DNA from: Ciona savignyi
Lineage: Eukaryota > Chordata > Ascidiacea > Phlebobranchia > Cionidae
Length of the DNA stretch: 64,000 nucleotides
NCBI GenBank assembly: GCA_000149265.1
Contig: CH003275.1
Location: 434,693 to 498,692 of the forward strand
Direction: 5' to 3'
Shown here: one piece after another, positions 40,201 through 51,131 of the stretch
Numbering within the stretch: the first letter of the stretch is position 1
Layout of the letters: each line of letters begins with the position of its first letter
Position numbers and translations under genes: made by a program
Notes under the pieces: model-generated
What the model was told of the DNA's origin: nothing
The model's input: the letters and a program-made list of their open reading frames with translations, nothing else
Database searches by the model: none

Positions 40201-43200
40201 AATAGAGAATACTTATTTATGGGCGAAATTATTTGTTCCATTAGCAACTGCAAACTGAAATTTATATCAGGCTGTTCAAAGACAACACTTTATATGTCCT
40301 TCAAAATAGCTGATTGTCTCAAAAATCATACCGAAATTGGCGACTCAACCGTGGGCCCGAGTTATTTAATAACATCCGAGAACAAATTCTTTAATGTCAA
40401 ATTTCCTATATAAATGTAAAAGTATATACTATAAATTAACAATTAGTGTCAGAGGATTGTGGAAATCACATCGTTAAAAAAACGAATTGATATTTATATT
40501 ATATGCGAATATGAAATTAAGCAACAAGAATAAAAGCTGATTCTTACACTACCACGGAATTTTAATTGTACTTTTTACAATAATAATAACACTAGTATGT
40601 GGATAATTTTATAATGAGAAAACAGAATCATTGTAAACATTTGTAGAGTCAATGTTAATATACTTGAATTAATAACATTCCAATACAGCCGTCATGTGCG
40701 AACCTTCTCACGTTGATCCAAATGGAGGTTCAGTGATCTGCACGAACGACAATCATCCGGACAGCATTTGCAGTTTCGTATGCAACGAAGGATTCGCGTT
40801 GATCGGTGAACCGACTTCTACTTGCGTCGTCAGTGAGGAGGGCACTGCCGCTTGGAGCTCAGAAACGCAACGTTGTGAACGTAAGACTGTGCTTTTAACT
40901 TTATAAGATTAAGCTTTTAAGTTCATAACGGAATTTATGGAACATATACTTTTTAGTTGCTAATAAAAAGTTTTAGAACAATAACTTATTGATAATGCTG
41001 AATTACTGAATGAATACCTTTGAAATACGGATGTACGGAACAAATACTTTTGTGTTGACAAGCACATATTGTTAGTATAATACGAATATACCTGGTATAA
41101 ATACTTTTGACTTATCAAAAATGTTTGTCCTACCAACTAGTTGAATTTCATTTTTTCATTTTAAACTTTATAAAGTCAGACCACCAATCGTACTGTGTTG
41201 TGCTTGTACACTTAATTTCAATAAAGGTTTTCTAGATTACACTTTTATATTTCATTAATTTTGATTTAACGTAAATTGTTTGCCATTTGTTTTAATTAAA
41301 GTAAGTTTTAACCGGTATTTTAACCCCCGTTAGTCTGTATTTCCTGGCTTGTTTTGACTTGTAGCTTCCGTTTTATTCAGCCTACGTTTTTAAATAACTG
41401 CGCTATTCCAAAAACTAAATTAAAAATATTCTTAACCACTGTCACATCAATTAATGCAACAAACACTTCTCCCAGGTATAACTTGCGAACCGATTCAAGT
41501 GAATCCACAAAACGGAGTAGTGGGATGCACGAATTCCAACTTCGTGAACAGCGTGTGTAGATTCGTATGCGACCCCGAGTACAACTTGGTTGGAACCGAA
41601 TCTCTGCTCTGCCAGGATGATATGGACGGGGATGACTTGGGAACTTGGAACACAACTGCACCCGTCTGTCAAAGTATGTTTCTGTATTTATGGATTTTGT
41701 AATCTGGACACAAATTGGACGCTTTTGGTTAATTACCCCCAACAAAATCCCGAAATTATGAGTGAACTTTAACAACTATAATAAGCTCGTCGTAAATGTG
41801 TGTAAACAAACGCTGTATTACTCGCGTATAATGGACATTATAACTTAAATGGTTTATCCGCTGCTTAAATGCCATGGATATATTGTCAAACTCCCTGGCA
41901 ATATAAATAACCGTAGTGATGCATCCAATAAACTTGCAATCACGTACTCCAATTCTTGCTTAGGGTTGCAATTTTCCAAACTAACATACGATTTGGACAA
42001 GGCCAGTATCGTTTAAAGTTCAACCGAGTCTTCAATTGTATCCTTATGCAGGAAAAGAATGTAGTGATGCCCCGGCCGCACCACTTAATGGATTCCGTGT
42101 TTGCTCGGACTCGAACTACATCGGATCAAGATGCGAATATGGATGTTCCGGAGAGCATTACACCAGGGTTGGACCTCTTTACTCCACCTGCGTCGAAAAT
42201 GGGACGCTAATTTTCGACAATCCGGCACCAACTTGCGAATGTAAGTTTGTGAATGTTAATTGCAATCGGATTATTTCTCGCTTCTTATATATAAACGTGC
42301 CAATCACAATGGACACAAAGCAATCTCGATTTCGATTAGTCTGATTCAAAATACTATAATTATTTTACCAAATCCTGTGATGTTTATTGGAGTTGGAACC
42401 AGTGATATTAAGCCGTACACAAAATATCAAGAATGTCATCTGGGTTGTAATGTTAAGTTATGTTTCGTTAATCTTGGACACATCTTTAAATTACTGATTC
42501 CCCACACCACCAAGAATAAATGGAAAAATACTTAAACACATTATTAGCAACGGTTCATATAGTTTAACTCGCCGCTCTTACTTTTTCATTCCACAGTGAA
42601 CATGTGTCGTGAAATCTTGAGTATAAAGCACGGAGAGGTACAATGCACCGACACTAACCAAGTCACGTCCCAATGCAGCTACCAATGTGACATAGCGAGC
42701 GGGTACACATTGTACCCAGCCAACTTTACCCACAGCACCTGCCTTAATGATACTTCATGGAGTCTTCCACCGGCCGTGTTGTGCGAGTGAGTTATTGATG
42801 ATGAATTTATTCTTTAATGATGAATTTAATTTTAGCCGGTTGGATAAAAATGGTCTCTATAAAGACTAATAATACAAAATGGCAGAAAAAGTAAAAAGCA
42901 ACGAAAGTGAAAGTTAAAAGTATTTTGCAAAGAAAAGGATATACGACATCCAATTAAAGGAGCGTTATGACACTAGCATTCGTCGGATTACCCCGTGCTT
43001 GCCATCGGGTTACCAGAATTATTAAAGTTACTTGTATATAACTATGTCGTTTATTCTCTTACAGCTATATAAAAAAATTAACAGCTATGCAATTTGATAC
43101 AATGGCAAAAAAATCTTTACTTTTATATCCAGAAACCATAACAAATGGTTAAAATTGTTCTTAGATTACTGCTAACGCATTTGATAGGCTGTTTTAAAAA

Positions 43201-45189
43201 CGGCTGTAATACTAAAAGCTGTAATATTTCTTCGCTTTACTGCGGATACGAGTTTAGATAATTTTCAATGAATGTTTCAGTGCCCAACAAACTTTTAAAA
43301 CTTAGCCACTTCTAAAACCAAAATATACGACAAACCACTAATATTTTATAGGAAGCTGCCCGCCATACGCTGTGATGGATCTGGTTATAGTTATCGATTC
43401 ATCATCGTCAATTAAACAAGCAAACTGGAAGAAGATGACCAAGTTTACCAGAGATCTTATCAAGTAAATCTAGAAATTATTGGACAATATCCTATCGGGT
43501 ATATCTCAAACCCACTGCCGAGTTTTTTTAACCGAGCCGGGTTTCGAACACATAACGGACTCTTCATTATGACCTTTTTTGTATAGGGTTCTGTATATGT
43601 ATCGCTCGTGTTAACTATTTGGCCACACGACCTTACCCACTACCGAGTTGTTAAAGCTTTTGCATTTTGTGCTTGCTTTTTATTTTCATCCAATAACTTG
43701 CAGATAATTTCCCATCAAAGAACTTATTTTCATTTATTGTTAAATAACTGGCGGTATCAATATTGTTTCCGAGCTAATAACGTTTTTCGTTGGGTTTGTC
43801 CAATTTTATGTAAAACTTGAATTAAAAACGTGTATAATTTTCCAAAGGTTATAAAATTATAACCAAAGTGTACTTTCTCAACAGTATGTTCGAGATTGGG
43901 CCCAATATAACAAGGGTATCAGCGTTCAGATACAACAAACGCGTTGATACCAAGACTCAAATTCTATTGAAAGATCATCCAGATAATAAGCAACAACTGC
44001 TGGAAGCCTTTGATCGAATTCCATACAACGGTGGAGGTATGTAGAACTTGAAAGCCTCGGGTAATATATTGATAAGTGTTTAATTGCATTGTCCTACTAC
44101 AATAACGTTCCGGTGGACGATCAGAATGGACGTTTGAATTTGGGGGAATCCACCCTGAATAGACCGATAGTTACACATTTAGATTTGTGATAAATTAATT
44201 TAAAATGTCCAGGCAATATACGTTGCTGGTATATTTCCGCTTCCCGAAACTTTCTTATTTCAAATGCTACAATTATATACTCCCGATGGGTATGATCGAA
44301 TCGGATAGATATTGAGACCATGTTTTTTTGTGATGCTTTTGTGGTAAAGTTTCTAGAATAAGCTAAAGAATATTTCCCCAATATTCTGATCCTTTAATTT
44401 CTGCGCTTTTTAAACTAAAATTCGAATACATTTCCAGGCACGCGAACTGGTCTTGCGCTAAAGCATGTTCACGACGTGGTATTAGCTGAAGGCAACGGCA
44501 ACAGACACGGGGTGAGAGACGTGGTTGTCACGATCACAGACGGCAAAGCTGCGGACAACGTGACACAACACGCTCTTGATATCAGGTCCACTGGAGCACT
44601 GGTAAGCATATTCGATGGTCTTTCAACTTATCGAATAATATTATTTTTATATAAACGCCATTAACCCTCATACAGTTTGCATGGGCACACTTTAAATATT
44701 GATTAATTTTAACACTACAGCATTTTACATGTTCATCAGTTTAACGAAATCATAAAGTTATACAGTCTGTTTTAAGGCTTTAGGTATTCCAATACAAATA
44801 CAGACACTGTGCTAAGTTTATAAAAATCCGTTTAGCCGTGTAACTTTTTTATCGAGCCTAGTTTCGAACCCATGGGATATCGTCACTTAGACCGTTTTTG
44901 AATAGAATTCGGTATGTGTATCGGTCGCGTTTACCATTCGGACAACCGACCGTAAGCGTGTAACTTACAACAATGCAATCAACAGACTTACGCAATCGGT
45001 GTGATCACTCCCGGGGTTCGTGGGCCGGACAGACAGGAGTTGGAAATTATCGCTGGATCGGAGGAAAACGCATTTCTACTCACCACCGGGTTCGCTGGAT
45101 TCAACGAACGTTTTGCTCAAGTTCTCTCCTCCCAAATTTGCGGCGACCCTTGCGCTCAAGAAAGGGACGCTCACCCTATGTTTCACTGA
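34211..45189 (+). CDS. Secreted LU + nine-CCP + vWA protein
   Basis: Nineteen exons: 34211-34259, 34877-34962, 36012-36107, 36604-36730, 37161-37289, 37626-37715, 37966-38103, 38405-38531, 38747-38841, 39290-39481, 39936-40136, 40689-40880, 41476-41673, 42052-42240, 42597-42786, 43356-43463, 43885-44036, 44438-44601 and 44986-45189 (TGA). Every phase agrees: 908 residues. Residues 1-17 are a signal peptide. Residues 18-110 are a Ly6/uPAR three-finger domain (ALKCWSCDNA, ESCQTEVR, KRCKQGTAC, CCCDFDECNK). Nine sushi modules follow (about 126-699), each with four Cys and VGS(V/R/I)C-type cores; the last two are atypical. A vWA domain (704-885) has a complete MIDAS: D714-x-S716-x-S718 in VIDSSSSI, Thr788 in GGTRTG, Asp821 in TITDGK. 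It ends with CGDPCAQERDAHPMFH; no membrane anchor or protease domain. CCP plus vWA recalls complement factor B/C2 or SVEP1, but the LU head is unlike both. Role unknown; extracellular adhesion or recognition is inference. Confidence 0.9.
34965..35225 (+). repeat. Interspersed repeat family 2 copy in intron 2 of the LU/CCP/vWA gene
   Basis: Near-complete copy: GGAAATCGTCAGATGACC, CATCGTCGGGTTACCGGAG, TTCGGTAGAACCC, GTACCCTTCCCAAGGATACA, ACCGACTAGCTAGCGA, GTTTCAAACCCACAACGCTT and CGGCTGAAAGGCG. Confidence 0.8.
37536..37625 (-). mobile_element. Degenerate SINE remnant ending at the exon 6 acceptor
   Basis: Reversed order of SINE landmarks: TTTCGAACCGGGG (B-box complement), GTCGCGCTAATCATTTGGCC (A-box complement), then ACACAG. 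Exon 6 of the LU/CCP/vWA gene starts at 37626, immediately after this ACACAG. Confidence 0.6.
38613..38646 (-). repeat. SINE head fragment in intron 8
   Basis: CCTTAACCATTCGGCCACAC is the reverse complement of the SINE A-box region; no B-box remains beside it. Confidence 0.6.
39819..39915 (-). mobile_element. Degenerate tRNA-derived SINE in intron 10
   Basis: Reverse-strand landmarks TTTAGAACCCATGAGGG.CTCGTC, then ATGAATCGGTCGCGTTGATT and ATTTGGCCAA, in the expected order. Confidence 0.55.
43527..43633 (-). mobile_element. tRNA-derived SINE in intron 16
   Basis: Reverse copy: ACCGAGCCGGGTTTCGAACA (B-box complement), TTTTTTGTATAGGGTTCTG, TATCGCTCGTGTTAACTATT, TGGCCACACGACC (A-box complement). 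Confidence 0.8.
44848..44955 (-). mobile_element. tRNA-derived SINE in intron 18
   Basis: Reverse copy: ATCGAGCCTAGTTTCGAACC (B-box complement), then GTATCGGTCGCGTTTACCAT and TCGGACAACCGACCG; it ends about 30 bp before the terminal exon. Confidence 0.8.
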
Positions 45190-45553
45190 CGTCACATCGC
45201 GTTACGTCATATTTCGTGACGTCATATTTTGCTGCATTTTATATCGCTACATCAGAGATTGTCAAGTTACCGATCGTCAGGTTACGTATGTGAAGTTACA
45301 TTAGTGAAGTTATTTATGAATAACCTCAAATTATAATGACGTAAAACGGCATTGAGGCAGAAAACACAATGCACTTATCATTGCGACTTTTTGTAAATAT
45401 TGCTTTTCTTCTGCGTGAATTAGACCAACAACTGTTGTTTCGTTTTTTTTACAAGCTGTTCCACAACTGTAAATTATGCTACAGATTACAAGTCTGTGTT
45501 CATTCTTGCCATCATTTTATGCTGTATATGGTATCAACACGTGATTGGTAGTA

Positions 45554-45559
45554 AATAAA
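45554..45559 (+). terminator. Poly(A) signal of the LU/CCP/vWA gene
   Basis: AATAAA 365 bases after the stop codon. Confidence 0.5.
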
Positions 45560-47466
45560 TGCATCAAGAAAATATAATGTCGAGGTAAATTTGTATTTAA
45601 AGTGTCGTAAACTTGAGTTTTATCCAGGCCCAACTAAAAATGGGAATAACTATTTTTCCACCATTTTTAAACACGTGACTTAGGTTGATATATTATTTCA
45701 ATCTTTGAGGTTCTAGGCTAGATCATACGAAGCTGAAGATTATAAAATTAAGATAACTTTTGCAACATTTCGCATAGCATAAAAAACTTAGAATAGGAAA
45801 CGACATGAAAAGCAAACGATCGGTGTTGTATCAGTAAGGCAATACGACGTAGAAACAAATTGTTGAGAACGTGATTGTAAATCCGTATGCTATATAGCGT
45901 GGCATTTTACGACGGCGTCCAATTGTTTACGTATTTTTCACAATTGTTTAACAATGGCGCACTTCAATAAATGCTATATTCTTGTTTTAAACACTATGCT
46001 TTCTTTACGTTTAAAATGTATTTGTCATTAAAAGACGTATATTTAAGGAAATATATCATGATCTTAACTCAACCAGTATCAAATTGATTAAACATTTGTA
46101 GATGTATCCGCTAGACGTCGCAAGAGAGTCATGTAACGCTGGCGAAGTACAAGTAAAATGGCGTGTCATTGTTCTTAACCGCTTTCCCGTTATTTTCTTT
46201 TTAACATTAAAAAAACATTTTACACAATATCAAATGTAAAGTTTAACCATCACTGGCATATATCATTCGTGGAATAAAAGTAGGATTATAAAAATTATCC
46301 ACTTATGATTAAATCTAAAACGTACATTACGCTTTTTGTCCCATTATAGCCGTAAATTCCCTGAAGTTTCTTTTAAAGGCATGATTGCTTTTAATGAGGT
46401 CGAAACACGTAGAGAAGTCTACAACCTATATTGTATACATATTATGGGCTTTTAACCTTTCTGTTTTTTTTGAGGGGGGGGGGGGGTTATCGCAGATCAC
46501 GAAAAGTGTAAATTGTGTTATATTAAACCTTGATCGCCTGTAAGTTTGGAACAGATAAATTGGCCACCACTGGTGTGTTTGTGAGGTTTATTTGTATTGT
46601 CCAATAAATGACAACGAGTGTGCTAATCAGGTATAGATTCGTTTTTTCATGAAACTTTCAAATTTAAATGAGTATAGGTGTGGAAATATTGCGGAGATGG
46701 TCAGATCGACGTTACTATATCATCAAGATAAAAATGTGTACAAATATATATACGAATGAAACCTAACACATATGCACCGGTGTTTATTATTTGAATAGAA
46801 GTATGTATCACGATTGGGCAAAGACATAAGCGGACTGTTGAAAGGCGTATAAGATACTCTCTTTACACAGGGCCTTCCCTTTGTTTTGAAATTCAAAACA
46901 AACCTTTTCTCGCTTGTAATCGATCAAACGTTGAATCAACCGCGTCATGTCTATCATATTGATCAAAAGGTGATTCATCGAAATATATGAAGCTGATATT
47001 TGATATCTAAACACACAAGAGCAAGTGACGGAAGCACCAGTCAATCTGAATCTGGTAAACAAGTATTATATTATTATTTCTTTTTTCTGACAGGGTTTCG
47101 AACCAACGACCTCTGGATCAATAGCACGGTCCGTTAATTATGTATGTGGTTCAGATTATGAGTCGCGTTATAAATTACATTTGTCGAGCCTGATTTTCAG
47201 CCATTGGTTTTTGCAGTGTTTAAAGTATTGGTTGATTTAGCTAAAACTTCGGCCACATCACCTTCGTTTTGGCTGCATGGTGCTGCGTCATACCGTTTGT
47301 TACCTGACAAAGGCGAGAATTCGTGACAACCTGATTGCTCGTCTCTAAGACCGTTTCATGTATGCCGACTGTGTACGGTGTGGCTGCGTTTAATGTTTGG
47401 CCTAAACAATCACTCCCTAGGTTTTTTTCGGGCCAAGGTTCAAAAGACCAATTTTATGCCAAAATC

Positions 47467-47708
47467 GGTTTAACGTTTTATTTCAAAAAGGTTTCCAATA
47501 CCGCACCTGTGTAACTGCGCCATCGGTTAAACATTTTAACACTGTCATCTAACAAGTGTCTCGGCGAATCTATAAATCAAGGCCACGGTTTAACGTTTTT
47601 TATTTCAAAAAGGTTTCCAATACCGCACCTGTGTAACTGCGCCATCGGTTAAACATTTTAACACTGTCATCTAACAAGTGTCTCGGCGAATCTATAAATC
47701 AAGGCCAC
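47467..47708. repeat. Near-perfect tandem duplication, 2 x ~121 bp
   Basis: 47467-47586 is repeated directly at 47587-47708. The only difference I see is two extra T in a T-run (GTTTTA versus GTTTTTTA). The junction repeats AAGGCCACGGTTTAACG. Confidence 0.95.
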
Positions 47709-49065
47709 CCATATAGCACTAATAATACACAATGTGGAAAACATGAAACTACGAAAATGAAGAACAAGGTTAAAATAATGCCGGCAAGCCGGTTAGTGAT
47801 AAGTAGAAACGTCCGTATAGCAGACCATCAGAATTTCCACCCTTTACTCTAATTTCCGTTTAACAGGCAATTTACGACTGCATATGAAGCGTACACATTT
47901 CCCGGTAAAAAAATATTCGGAAGTTTACAAAGGTCATAAACATATTACCACACCGCTTCGACGAAAATTGGCAATAAACGCCATATTAGGAAATTATACC
48001 GGTTACGACAACACGTGTGATTGTGACTTGCTGTTAAATGTGATTGTGACTTGCTTTTCTCCTAACCACCCTTAACCGTTGCGTCAATCAATAAATTATG
48101 ATGAAACACTTTGGGAACGAGAGGCAGTTACGCAATGTTGCTTTTACTTGATAGAGATAACACTCGGGTAGTTTTAAAAGAGAGATAATACCTCGGAAAA
48201 ACACGAGATCTTTACCACAGTAAAATTTCCCAAGTCTGGTTTTAATGCAGAGACTACACTGTTTGTTAAAGAATTAGAAAAATTATAGTTCCGTCATTGT
48301 TTTGAAAGTGTATCACCCATATCTATTTTAAACAACTATACAGAAAGTGCTTCACTTATGATTTAAGGAACACGACTTGGACACACGAATATAAGTGTGT
48401 TATTGCGGCGGGTAGCATTTAACACGATGGAGTTCACTGTCGCCGATTGATTGCTTCCCGTGTTCAAGGCATTCATTGGCTATTTAAGCAATTATATTCC
48501 CTCGCAAATTGAACGTATGTTGTGCACATGCTGGTACTGTTCGGCCCCGGGCTTGATTGCTTTGTTCGGAAGGTACGCGACATTTTTAAAGCCTTTTTCG
48601 AATATTTGTAAACAGACCAATCTTAATAATCTTACCTTCAGTACATCTGCGCCACCGATCCTGTATATTTTTATATAAATTAAAGATGCTAATCGTACCA
48701 CAAGTGTGTCTCATGCCCGAAAAGTTACGGTCATATTTGTACACAAATTAACCATGATAAACATATCAACTCTCCAGCTGTGCTACGTTTTGAAAATCCC
48801 GGTTAAGATAATACTATGAGCACAAACCAACCTCGCTGAAGCACCTGTCCATCGTTGCAGAGATTTAAAAAGTTTGTTTACCGTCTATTGGTGGCAAAAG
48901 ACGTCATGCACTTGGATAATAATGGAATTACTTGAAGGGTGCGACATGTGCGGGCTTGCCGGTTCCAACTTTTGTACAAAACATGTTTGCCCGACAGGCT
49001 CGACTTTTACTTAATTAAAATTGATTATAACCTTCCAATATCCCGCATTATTGCCACTTAAAAGA

Positions 49066-51131
49066 GCTGAGAAAGTCGTATGTGACTTTCGTCCAATTAT
49101 AGCAACTTTCACCCGCCACGCACCTGGTGGAAAATGCTATATGAAGTCTAATATTAGACCGACTAATATCAAAGGAGCATCTGGCAGTAAACTACTATCA
49201 ATTATTCATAATCTCTCAATTTGGACGGGTAAGTATTGTGACTGACGTCACGTGAAATCTAATATAATGCAAATAAAGCTTATGTGATGTAATCAACCGT
49301 GGAACACCGGTAACGAGAATTAAATCCTCTTATCTGTATGGAGACTTGGTCGACTTTCATCGATCACACTCTGACCATGAAGTGTAATTCTCACAGCACA
49401 ACGTGCCCATGCATCAGTTGGGGAAGACGTTGTGTCAGTCCATCTTTGCCGCATGTTTGATAATTCCCGACGTAAAACTCATTCGCCAGCAGCCGTATGT
49501 GCCACATTTTCAAAGCTCAATGAATGTATATTTATTTGTCCATAAATCAGCCTGAACATGTGCAACACCTATCAAGCCACAACATTAAAAGAAAAAAGAG
49601 AAAGGAAACTTCACACTAAAATAAGGAGATCACTTTTTAGGGTTGGTGTAAGGGCTGGGGTTAAGATTGGCGTCAGCTGTACGGTTGAGATTAATGTTTG
49701 TAGCAGGGTTAGAATTAGTTTCCACAATTTTAGTAAGTAGTTTTCCTTTTTTCCTCTTTTGCTTAATTTAATGTTTCCCGTATAAGGACGCTTGATTATA
49801 TCAGTTCCATCACCTAGCTATTCACGGACCATACCGTTCACGTATTGCGGTGAGTCAGATAAGTTCGTTCAGGTGCAGCATTGTTCAACCAGATGGTGAC
49901 GTATATTGCTCTGCTGGAATCTGCCGAATGCACATTGCATCAAAGCATGATCCGACCTTGAATTTATGAGCTTTCTATTTAGACGTATTGATGGTGCCCG
50001 ATGGCGTCATAGGGAGTGCCTAAGACTGTATAACAATGAGATATATTTCCGGAATGTTTAACGAGTTGTAATTATGCGGCCTGGTAAAGTATGCAACAAT
50101 TTTAACGAATATCCATTTACGTGGCAGCATACAACCGTCTGAACCTGTCAACATACAATAACTGCTAACAATGGATATTGCGCAGACAGTCCTTGAAAAC
50201 AAAATTATTTTGACTGTCTGCAGATACAAACTCGGCAATCAAATATAGGTGTACCACGTTGGTTCTAGTGTTCTAAGCAGTCTAAACGGGAACCGTAAAC
50301 AAGTTAATACATCTTTCAGGTTAATTGACAGTAATGCCAAATTTATGATGTAATAACAAAAATGAGAAATTTCCGCATATCCGTGTGTGCAGATTTGGAA
50401 TTTCCGTACAATACGTCACCAGCAGACAATCCGACGTCACCATTTAACGATCCGAACCCGTCTACACCTTGATTTATTTACAAAATCGATTGTGCCGCAA
50501 ACTTTATCCAACCATAGGCTACATTTGCGGAATAAAACACAAGTTTCAACCCGAAGTGTCCGCGTATTTGACACCATGGTGTTACTCTGTTTGCTAGTGT
50601 TAGAATGTTTATCTCCACTGGGCTGGGTTATAACCTAATTTTAATTATATGGAAAGATTGCTGTAATACAGGTGTTTACTTATTCCACATTGTGTTCTTT
50701 CACTCCCAGTTTACCCTGGCATGCTGTTACCCTTCGATATTACGTCAGAAATTCATTGTGACGTCATAGAACTTGTTGTCATTCCAAATATAAAAGGTCC
50801 GGATGTAAACAGTTCGATTTGTGCCGAGGAATTTGAACCGAATGCAGCAGTTCCTTCGACAGGAACCGAAGTAGTTCCCACAAAATGAACGTTGATATAT
50901 AAATAGCGCCTTTGCGAGAGGCAGCCAATTACAAGTTTAAGGCTGAGTGGCTGTATTTATGTACTTCAGGGACAGGATATTAATCCGAAAATGAAACGTA
51001 GATTTTTGACAGTGCAGTTTTCGTCCGGAGCTGTAACCACTAATTGTCACTTCCGCGTCTGGTTGACACGTTACAACGAGAACACCATCCGGTCGGCTGC
51101 CGTATACTTTATAGCGGACGAGGTCATTTAA
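49066..51131 (+). CDS. Candidate gene: BRICHOS-like exon and downstream coding-like exons, incomplete model
   Basis: Exon A, about 49066-49228, reads EKVVCDFRPIIATFTRHAP, GGKCYMKSNI, LLSIIHNLSIWTG and ends at a strong GTAAGT donor in phase 1. The DF-x15-CY spacing and following Leu-rich helix resemble BRICHOS domains (ITM2B, chondromodulin). Exon B, 50710-50870, joins in phase (VYPGMLLPFDITSEIHCDV, NSSICAEEFEPN) and ends at a GTAGTT donor in phase 0. Exon C, 50970-51131, continues in phase 0 (GQDINPKMKRRFLTVQFSSG, CHFRVWLTRYNENTIRS) to TAA. If exon B is not spliced, it stops at TGA 50886-50888. A 45-bp exon at 49805-49849 (phase 1 both sides) could be inserted. The start and any signal or membrane segment were not found. 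BRICHOS proteins are usually membrane or secreted precursors. Confidence 0.4.
49584..49765. mobile_element. Palindromic MITE, copy 2
   Basis: ATTAAAAGAAAAAAGAGAAA then GGAAACTTCACACTAAAAT at the left; TTTAGTAAGTAGTTTTCC then TTTTTTCCTCTTTTGCTTAA at the right; interior GGGTTGGTGTAAGGGCTGGG and GGGTTAAGATTGGCG as in copy 1. Confidence 0.65.

Larger units (their letters stand above)
45190..49065. other. Intergenic, 3' of the LU/CCP/vWA gene
   Basis: Contains a poly(A) signal at 45554-45559, a G run at 46476-46486, tRNA-like 3'-half text near 47095-47150 (GGTTTCGAACCAACGACCTC), and a 120-bp tandem duplication. Exons upstream of the BRICHOS-like exon may hide in 47800-49000 but none is convincing. 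Confidence 0.4.

Noticed and set aside
41377-41775. 132-codon minus-strand frame
   Set aside because: Antisense shadow of sushi exon 13, which has four conserved cysteines and correct splice sites on the plus strand.
46860-46990. Minus-strand block encoding FDESPFDQYDRHDAVDSTFD, with an upstream AG and a GTTTGT donor
   Set aside because: All three minus frames and one plus frame are open here, the donor is weak, and no neighbouring exon or family match supports it.
50396-50482. Exon-like block reading DLEFPYNTSPADNPTSPFND to a TGA
   Set aside because: Phase-compatible with the BRICHOS-like exon but has no distinctive domain, and a second frame is open over 250 bp; kept only as a remote alternative ending.
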